A program made the translations under genes and the position numbers. Under the pieces are notes generated by a model, which was given only the letters and a program-made list of their open reading frames with translations, was not told the DNA's origin and made no database searches. From NCBI RefSeq assembly GCF_018294505.1, contig NC_057803.1, positions 686,077,363-686,141,362 of the forward strand: 64,000 nucleotides of DNA, given 5' to 3'. Source of the DNA: Triticum aestivum. Taxonomy: Eukaryota > Streptophyta > Magnoliopsida > Poales > Poaceae. Below, piece after piece: positions 56,826 to 64,000 of the stretch (within the stretch, counting starts at the first letter, position 1; each line of letters opens with the position of its first letter).

Positions 56826-57803
56826 CAGGGCCGTCTTCAGAAATTCGGGGCCCCGGGCGAAAACCAAAATGTGGCCTAAAATTTCGAACAATTCACATAA
56901 CATAAATAGTATTAGTATGCGCACATCATACTCTCAATTTATTATATAATTTTGAGTCTGTTTTATTTGTATCTTATTTAGGCATATATCAAATAGTAAT
57001 GTTAAAAAGGTAAAGGGATTGCAAAGCAATGAACAAACCTCATGTTCTACCAAATAGGAGCATCTGTCTAATATTTCTTGAAATAAAATCTTCACATCTA
57101 TCTTACGCTCTTCAGAACCATATTCATGCTTCCTAATTCTAGTAGACATGGTGAAGATTCAGAAACAAAACCTAACAAACTATAAGTGACCATTGATCAA
57201 ACATAATCTAACTAGTTTCTAATAGTGTCGATTGCTAGATGACTAGATCATTCAAATACAAAGAAAATGAATTGAAAAAAGAACCTTGCTTTTGGAGATT
57301 AGAACATAGTCAGCAGTTTGGCCTGATGTGTTCCTCAATCCTGATTGAAGCAACGAACGGATCCGCAGTCCATACTGTTGCATCTTCACGCAGTAAGACG
57401 ATCAGCAATGGATTGGATCGAAGGTGACTGCGCTGCCGCCGGCACGACTTCTAGGGCCGCGCGTAGGGTGAGGATTTGGTGCTTCGTCGATCCCGGATCG
57501 CCGGTCACGAGACCGAGACGGCAGTTTGCTCTAGCGATCCGTATCCAGTGTTTCGATGGGCCTCTAACCTTCTTTTTTTCTGTAAGTATATGTTATTTGG
57601 GCCTCTATAAGTAGCAGCCCGGATGCCCCGTCTGCAGCAAAGACACCACGTAAATCTAGTCAACACAGATACGTCAGTTTTTAGTTTTTCTAGCGATCTT
57701 TCAGCGGAAGGAGGCATCAAGCGGATTTTCTCTCGATGGAGGCCCCACGATTTTGGGGGCCCTGTGCGGTCGCTCACCTCGCTCCCCCTCATCGACGGGC
57801 CTG
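56826..57803. mobile_element. hAT-like non-autonomous element
   Basis: The left end CAGGGCCGTC and right end GACGGGCCTG are inverted with one difference. Next to them lie GGGGCCCCGGGCGAAAA (left) and TTTTGGGGGCCCTGTGCG (right), also inverted. The eight-base flanks TCTAGGAT (56818-56825) and CCTAGGAT (57804-57811) differ by one base, and an 8-base duplication is the hAT hallmark. At 978 bases with no transposase recognised, it would depend on enzymes from elsewhere. Confidence 0.7.
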
Positions 57804-57811
57804 CCTAGGAT

Positions 57812-58139
57812 GAGGCTGCAGAGCAGCCCTCGAGCAACCTTGATTCCAACATAGGACATAAGTATATGGATCTTGACATCGGCGATAACTATTCATGTTA
57901 GGGTTGACTTCTCGATGGTGTATTTGGGCTTGCCTCCTTTTCCTGATAGCGCATGACAGACGCTCTCCTCGCGGTGTCTTCATATCCTTGATCTCAAATG
58001 AATCCACACGGACCTCATCGATACGAAGAAAGGCGGGAGCATCGACAATGTCGAATCTCAGAATGAGCATGCACGAATTCAAGTCTGCACACTTCTGAAG
58101 GTGGCTTATGTACACCGTATCTTTCTTATTTTAAGCTCC
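57812..58139. other. No recognised gene
   Basis: A minus-strand frame of about 100 codons (57789-58115) has ordinary composition (LRFDIVDAPAFLRIDEVRVD) but no recognised family, splice sites or conserved motif. It could be a remnant of element or gene coding sequence. Confidence 0.25.
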
Positions 58140-58250
58140 ACCCTAAAATGGCATATAACAATATTGATAATATAATAGCATGAAACAATCGAAATATATA
58201 GATATATTGAAGACGTATCACCAATCAATTTCCGCAAGAAAAAAAGACGT
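58140..58250 (-). repeat. Fragment resembling an LTR end
   Basis: On the minus strand it starts TGATACGTCTTCAATATATC and continues CGATTGTTTCATGCTATTAT. Grass Gypsy LTRs commonly begin TGATACGTCTCCAACGTATC. The fragment is about 100 bases. GGTGATACGTC is repeated just upstream (58232-58259). No partner LTR was seen. Confidence 0.4.
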
Positions 58251-58259
58251 ATCACCAAC

Positions 58260-59212
58260 CAAGCTTTAACCAAGACGATATCCTCAAAAATTGAGAATGC
58301 CGGACCCCTTGCCTTCCCCATCGTTCCCTCCTTCTTCTTGCTTGGATTGAGATTGGACATTGTCCCAACTTCAAATGCAGTGCAAGTTGGATGCCCCAAT
58401 TCGTACTCCATTTGGGTTGGACCTTGATTATCATTGATCATGTCCGACAGAAACACCGCCGAAATGATTATGGTTTGCAAGCATTCATCATATCCGCAAT
58501 GAACTAGCGGTCTATGCAAAACATTAAACATGCCATATGCAAAGTTGATCAGACAGGAGCAACAAGAACATACCAACTCTTGTTCTGTCATTCCGTCGAA
58601 CAGGTCGTGGGCAGCTCGGGTGTCGCCGGTGCCCGTGTTTATCCACGCCCGAAAGAGCTTGGTGAGTGACATACGCCCACCGTCGGCATCTGTGTGTGAG
58701 AAAACCTCTCCAGAATGCCCCAACCGGCCGTCGGATCCTCCTCTGTCCCAACCTGGTCCGATTGCACAATCCGCATCGGCGGACGGATGGATGGGGTGCG
58801 GGGTTCTGGGCGCGGCGGGGGAGGGGGAGGGGGACAGCTGCTCGTCTATGCCCGCATTCGCTCCCTGCGATGCCATCGCTTCCCTCTCTCGCTGCCGGCG
58901 TCGCCGGTTCCTCCGGCCTATGTTCTCCGACTTGCACGACGAAGCTGAGGACGGGACAACGACGGACGAGACCGATGCAGCCTCTGTCGTGGCGGTCGGG
59001 GACGGGCTGGATGACATCTCGGGTGACGGATCAGGACCGATGATGAGGATGGGGAGCAAGGGTGGCGGATGGTGAGGGCTCGGATGCGGGAAAGGTAGGA
59101 GGGAAGCGGGAGGCGGAGAAAGGGTTTGACAGATTTGATGCAAATTGTGGCGGGGTAGGGCTGTCGGGTCCGAAGTGGCGGACGCGCCAGAGCGCCTCCA
59201 TATCCAACCCAT
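58260..59212 (-). pseudogene. Harbinger ORF1-like (Myb/SANT) protein fragment
   Basis: The minus-strand frame carries a basic Ser/Pro-rich region, then LFRAWINTGTGDTRAAHDLF, then YELGHPTCTAFEVGTMSNLN and KARGPAFSIFEDIVLVKAWL. The last stretch resembles the start of the Myb/SANT-like domain of grass PIF/Harbinger ORF1 proteins (pattern KA-G-AFS-EED-LLVKAWL). After it the frame runs into sequence with an LTR-like fragment, so the domain is cut off. ORF1 proteins bind the element ends and help import the transposase. No stop interrupts the frame upstream of the cut, but the true start and any introns are unclear. Confidence 0.45.
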
Positions 59213-59360
59213 ATTTGAGCTGGATATGAGGGGTGCCAGTCAGCCTGGGCGTTTGAGGCCCGTTTAAGAAGACCGTCTAGGTCGCATTTTTGTGACCGGG
59301 CCGTCCGCTCGGGCATTTGAGGCGGGTTTGAGGTGCCCGGCTATAAATGCTCTAACGGGA

Positions 59361-59814
59361 TGAGAGGGTGGTTACCTTCTTCAGCGGCACGGACCGATGG
59401 CTCAGCATGGCACCTTCCGGAACCGTGGCCTCCCGTTGCCGATCTCGTTCGGCGTCAATGGCTCGAACTACGGCCTATCGATGCCACCTGCTGCGTCCAC
59501 TGACATCACGTCGGAGGTGGAGTGCGCCCGCCGCTGCGTCTGTCGGAGGTCAGTGAGGTTGCATCCTGTAGGGGAGGTAGAGGCGACGGTAGCATGAAGG
59601 GAACGATGTTCTTCTTTTCTTTTGATTGACGGTGGGAACAGAACGACGTTTAGAAGAAACTTGGCCCGATCCGATATAAACAACCACGAAGACCCAATTA
59701 AACCCATTAAGCTACTCGGAAAGGGCGGCCAACCAGCTATGCCACGTGACGCAAGCTGGTTGGCTGCAGTGAGAACTCTTTTGGAATTATTTTTAGATAA
59801 AGGTGTGGATTATT
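59361..59814. other. No gene seen
   Basis: Spacer before the CACTA element. Short frames only. Confidence 0.3.
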
Positions 59815-59864
59815 CACTGGTGGAAAAACAGGCTTCCGTCCAGCCCCATAAGTCGCGAAGCTGT

Positions 59865-60055
59865 AGGAACCGCGACTAATGGGACCTTTAGTCGCGGTTC
59901 TGGAGGTGAACCGCGACCAAAGGCCTGGGCCCAGGGCGCTCGGTGGCCAGCTGGCGCACGTGAGGGTCTTTAGTCGCGGTTGGCCAGGACAACCGCGACT
60001 AAAGGCCTTCGGGCACCTTTAGTCACGGTTTGCCAGGCCAACCGCAACTAAAGCC
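59865..60055. repeat. CACTA subterminal inverted repeats
   Basis: Six or more copies of TTTAGTCGCGGTT or its complement, arranged as head-to-head pairs with short spacers such as GGCCAGGAC. In En/Spm-like elements such repeats bind the element-encoded TnpA-like protein. One pair is slightly diverged (TTTAGTCACGGTT, AACCGCAACTAAAG). Confidence 0.85.
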
Positions 60056-60062
60056 CCTCCCC

Positions 60063-60070
60063 TATATATA
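60063..60070 (+). promoter_or_regulatory. TATA box of CACTA transposase
   Basis: TATATATA in CCCCTATATATACCCATCC, right after the subterminal repeats and about 310 bases before the predicted coding start at 60379. Confidence 0.55.
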
Positions 60071-60378
60071 CCCATCCAGCAGCCAACACTTAGCCATTTG
60101 GAGCCATTCTCTTCACAAGTGGGTGTAGCTAGGTTTGCTTTTGGTTCCTCTTATGCACATAAGGTGTTTGATGAAATGCCCCAAGAGTATGAAACAAACA
60201 TGACATGAAGTGTTGGAGCCACACTCCTCGATCGCGGTTAGCAACTTGATGAACCTTTGATGTGTCATTGATAAAATATGCATGTGTGCAGTTCATTGTT
60301 TAATTTATATTGTTTGTAGCTAGTTAGTTTAACAAATGCATGATGGTTAATTATATATTTTATATTATAATAATGCAG

Positions 60379-63300
60379 ATGAATCGGCAATGGATGTACG
60401 GTAACCGACTCTCCAGCGAGTTCACTACGGGTTTGAAAGATTTCCTCGTAGTGGCTAATGCGAACAAGCAGGGGGGTTTTGTTATCTGTCCATGTGTTAT
60501 CTGTAAGAATCAGAAGGGTTACTCTTCCTCAAGAGATGTTCACATGCATCTGCTTCGGCACGGTTTCATGCCAAGCTATAATTGTTGGACCAAGCATGGA
60601 GAAAGAGGGGTTATAATGGAAGAAGATGAAGAAGGGGATGATTTCATCGATGAAAGCTATCTTGCTCATTTCGGTGATACTTTCATGGAGGATGCTGAAG
60701 GTGAAGGGGAAGGTGAAGAAGAGGCACGTGATGATCCCGTTGATGATCTTGGTCGGACCATTGCTGATGCACGGAGACGCTGCGAAACTGAAAAGGAGAG
60801 GGAGAATTTGGATCGCATGTTAGAGGATCACAGAAAGGCGCTGTACCCCGGATGCGATGATGGTCTGAAAAAGCTGGGCTGCACACTGGATTTGCTGAAA
60901 TGGAAGGCAGAGGCAGGTGTAGCTGACTCGGCATTTGAAAACTTGCTGAAAATGTTGATGAATATGTTTCCAAAGGATAACGAGTTGCCCGCCAGTACGT
61001 ACGAAGCAAAGAAGGTTGTCTGCCCTCTAGGTTTAGAGGTTCTGAAGATACATGCATGCATCAACGACTGCATCCTCTACCGCGGTGAATACGAGAATTT
61101 GAATGAATGCCCGGTATGCACTGCATTGCGTTATAAGATCAGAGGCGATGACCCTGGTGACGATGTTGAGGGCCAGAAACCCAGGAAGAGGGTTCCCGCC
61201 AAGGTGATGTGGTATGCTCCTATAATACCACGGTTGAAACGTCTGTTCAGGAACAAAGAGCATGCCAAGTTGTTGCGATGGCACAAAGAGGACCGTAAGT
61301 CGGACGGGGAGTTGAGACACACCGCAGATGGAACGCAATGGAGAAAGATCGACAGATGGTTCAAAGATTTTGCAGCTGACGCAAGGAACATAAGATTTGC
61401 TCTAAGTACGAATGGCATGAATCCTTTTGGCGAGCAGAGCTCCAGCCATAGCACCTGGCCCGTGACTCTATGCATCTACAACCTTCCTCCTTGGTTGTGC
61501 ATGAAGCGGAAGTTCATTATGATGCCAATGCTCATCCAAGGTCCGAAGCAACCCGGCAACGACATTGATGTGTACCTAAGGCCATTAGTTGATGAACTTT
61601 TACAGCTGTGGGGTGGTGTCCGTGTGTGGGATGAGCACAAACAAGAGGAATTTGACCTACGAGCGTTGCTTTTCGTAACCATCAACGATTGGCCTGCTCT
61701 TAGTAACCTTTCGGGACTGTCAAATAAGGGATACAATGCATGCACGCACTGCTTACATGAGACTGAAAGTGTACATTTGCCAAATTGTAAGAAGAACGTG
61801 TACCTTGGGCATCGTCGATTTCTTCCGAAAATTCATCCAGTAAGAAAGAAAGGCAAGCATTACAACGGCAAGGCAGATCACCGGCCGAAGCCTGCGGAAC
61901 GCACTGGTGCTGAGGTATTTGATATGGTCAAGGATTTGAAAGTCATCTTTGGAAAGGGTCCTGGCGGACAATCAGTTCTGAAGGGAGCTGACGGGCACGC
62001 AGCCATGTGGAAGAAGAAATCTATATTCTGGGAGCTAGAATATTGGAAAGTCCTAGATGTCCGCTCTGCAATCGACGTGATGCACGTTACGAAGAATATT
62101 TGCGTGAACCTCCTAAGCTTCTTGGGCGTGTATGGGAAGACAAATGATACAAAGGAAGCACGGCAGGACCAGCAACGTTTGAAAGACCCTGATGACCGGC
62201 ATCCGAAATGGTTTCAAGGTCGTGCCAGCTACGCTCTGACCAAAGAAGAGAAGGTCATCTTTTTTGAATGCCTGAGCAGTATGAAGGTCCCGTCTGGATT
62301 CTCGTCCAATATAAAGGGAATAATAAACATGGCGGAGAAAAAGTTCCAAAACCTGAAGTCTCACGACTGCCACGTGATTATGACGCAATTGCTTCCGATT
62401 GCTTTTGAGGGGGCTCCTGCCGGAAAATGTTCGAGTAGCCATTGTGAAGCTATGTGCATTCCTCAATGCAATCTCTCAGAAGGTAATCAATCCAGAAGTT
62501 CTACCACGGTTACAGAACGATGTGATCCAATGTCTTGTCAGTTTCGAGTTGGTGTTCCCGCCATCCTTCTTCAATATTATGACGCACCTCCTGGTTCACC
62601 TAGTCGAAGAGATTTTCGTTCTCGGTCCTGTATTTCTACACAATATGTTCCCCTTCGAGAGGTTCATGGGAGTATTAAAGAAATATGTTCGTAACCGTGC
62701 TAGGCCAGAAGGAAGCATCGCCAAGGGCTATGGAAATGAGGAGGTAATTGAGTTTTGTGTTGACTTTGTTCCTGACCTTAAGCCGATTGGTCTTCCTCGA
62801 TCGCGGCACGAGGGGAGACTAAGTGGAAAAGGCACGATCGGAAGGAAATCAACGATATGTATGGACGGCCATTCTCTGACTGAAGCACACCACACTGTAC
62901 TGACCAATTCCAGCTTGGTGGCTCCGTACTTTGAGAAACACAAAATATTTTACGCTCGGACAACCCGGGGAAGCCTGAATCCTGGATTAGGAAGGCCCAC
63001 ATGGAGACTTTCGGCAGTTGGTTGAGAAAACATTTAATGAATGACAATGATGTTGTAGATCAGCTGTACATGTTGGCCAAGACACCATCTTCGACTATAA
63101 CGACTTTCCAAGGGTACGAGATAAATGGGAATACATTTTACACGATCGCCCAAGATAAAAAGAGCACCAACCAAAACAGTGGTGTCCGCTTTGATGCAGC
63201 AACCGAGAATGGGCAAAAGGTCACATATTATGGTTACATAGAGGAGATATGGGAACTTGACTATGGACCCTCCTTTAAGGTCCCTTTGTTCCGGTGCAAA

Positions 63301-63699
63301 TGGTTCAAGCTAACAGGAGGTGGGGTAAAGGTGGACCAGCAATACGGAATGACAATGGTGGATTTCAACAATCTTGGTTACCTTGACGAACCATTCGTCC
63401 TAGCGAAAGATGTCGCTCAGCTTTTCTATGTGAAGGACATGAGTAGCAAACCGAGGAAATGGAAAGATAAGAAAACGATCAGTACATTATGCGATGATCC
63501 AAAGCGCCACATTGTTCTTTCAGGGAAAAGAAACATCGTGGGAGTGGAGGACAAGACAGACATGTCAGAAGATTATAATATGTTTGCTGAAATTCCGCCC
63601 TTCAAAGTGAACACCGACCCAAGCATTAAGTTAAATGATGAGGATGCTCCATGGATACGGCACAATCGTAAGCAAGCAGGGACACAAGGGAAGAAATGA
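60379..63699 (+). pseudogene. CACTA transposase (TNP2/Transposase_21) with frameshifts
   Basis: The likely start is MNRQWMYGNRLSSEF at 60379, just after an acceptor-like TAATGCAG. The order is a transposase-associated N-terminal domain (CPCVICKN, then RHGFMPSYNCW), an acidic linker, the Transposase_21 core (LCIYNLPPWLCMKRKFIMMP, then DEFDLRALLF-like and AIDVMHVTKNICVNLLSFLG), DUF4218 (FFNIMTHLLVHLVEEIFVLG) and DUF4216 (VTYYGYIEEIWELDYGPSFK). Two single-base changes break the frame: one T too many in the run at 62403-62406 and one A too few in the run at 62944-62947. The second restores the original frame, and the protein reads smoothly through all three parts. The stop is at 63697-63699. The protein would cut the element ends in the nucleus. 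The indels are either real lesions or homopolymer sequencing errors. Confidence 0.88.
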
Positions 63700-63865
63700 T
63701 GTGTAATAATTTATTGTACCAAACTTTGTTGAATGGATCATGTGAATTATATTACCCGTGATGTGTTTGGTGTCCATTTTCGAATGATACATGAAATTTG
63801 GAGTGATGTAGTCCATGACGCTCTGCAGAGTCCGGCCGTACCACCATAGCCGACGAATGAAATTT

Positions 63866-64000
63866 GAATTAGTTTTATTTTTCTTAATTTTTTGATATAT
63901 TATTTGTATTTTTAGAATTTTGAATTGAATTAGTTTTATTTTTCTGAATTTTTTGATATATTATTTGTATTTTTAGAATTTTGAATTGAATTAGTTTTAT
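63866..64000. repeat. 61-base AT-rich tandem repeat
   Basis: AGTTTTATTTTTC recurs at 63871 and 63932 and its start again at 63993, a period of 61 bases. Units are nearly identical and continue past the window edge. It lies inside the CACTA element downstream of the transposase. Confidence 0.85.

Larger units (their letters stand above)
52640..59360 (-). mobile_element. Possible broken PIF/Harbinger-like element
   Basis: Three clues lie on the same strand: a Harbinger transposase C-terminus at 52891-53199, an ORF1-like protein at 58260-59212, and outer ends that align loosely (AGCACCTATCGTCGGAC near 52638 against the minus-strand AGCATTTATAGCCGGGC near 59352). TTA and TAA flank the two ends but are not a perfect duplication. 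The interior has been filled by other repeats. Two separate elements are an equally possible reading. Confidence 0.3.
59815..64000 (+). mobile_element. CACTA (En/Spm) transposon, left part
   Basis: Begins CACTGGTGGAAAAACAGGC at 59815, the conserved CACTA terminus, preceded by ATT, a possible three-base target copy. Subterminal inverted words (TTTAGTCGCGGTT, AACCGCGACTAAAG) fill 59865-60055. A TATATATA box at 60063-60070 precedes the transposase gene. The right end lies outside the window. Confidence 0.9.

Noticed and set aside
58530..59075. Plus-strand frame of 181 codons
   Set aside because: It is antisense to the ORF1-like protein, which has recognisable motifs on the minus strand.

Overview
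This is a plant nuclear window, almost certainly from a Triticeae grass (wheat, goat-grass or barley relatives). The evidence is the mix of transposons: a WIS/Angela-type Copia element whose LTR starts TGTTGGAAATATGCCC, a SIRE/Maximus-type Copia element, a CACTA element starting CACTGGTGGAAAAAC, an Au-type SINE, Stowaway MITEs with CTCCCTCCG ends, and GC-rich coding exons next to AT-rich intergenic DNA. No bacterial or organellar genes are present. A run of 388 N lies at 51658-52045.

Two ordinary host genes stand out. One is a short single-finger C2H2 protein with an EAR repression motif (5476-5862, minus). The other is a complete two-exon CYP711A/MAX1-type cytochrome P450 of strigolactone biosynthesis (28125-29998, minus). 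Weaker gene traces are a decayed spliced gene (1212-3071, minus), a coiled-coil exon (about 13643-13885, plus) and a truncated FAR1-like gene (14522-15327, minus).

Layout. 1-5.9 kb: decayed gene, GC-rich block, zinc-finger gene. 6.3-12 kb: non-LTR and MITE debris and an AT-rich foldback. 13.6-15.3 kb: gene fragments. 17.2-19.6 kb: a PIF/Harbinger element with an uninterrupted DDE transposase. 21.4-27.9 kb: a SINE, an ORF1-like retroelement fragment, and a 5'-truncated LINE running the other way and meeting it head-on near 23.42 kb. 28.1-30.1 kb: the MAX1-type gene. 30.5-31.8 kb: a GC-rich DNA element; a copy of its flanking sequence without the insert sits at 53.2 kb. 32.8-52.5 kb: a three-level nest, in which a DNA element holds a WIS/Angela element (32988-51327, TSD GGCGC), whose 3' LTR holds a SIRE/Maximus element (41350-51008, TSD ACCAC). 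52.6-59.4 kb: remains of a second Harbinger-like element (transposase C-terminus and ORF1), broken up by a SINE, a Stowaway MITE, an RNase H fragment and a hAT-like element. 59.8 kb to the end: the left part of a CACTA element with a frameshifted transposase.

The host genes do not form a functional cluster. The zinc-finger gene and the P450 are about 22 kb apart with transposons between them. LTR pairs compared by eye differ by roughly 2.8% in the outer Copia element and 1.3% in the inner one, which agrees with the nesting order. I did not find a convincing new biological system. The best leads are the single-intron MAX1 gene, the insert/no-insert pair around the GC-rich element, the palindromic TCGGT/ACCGA array in the inner LTR, and the decayed gene at the left edge.
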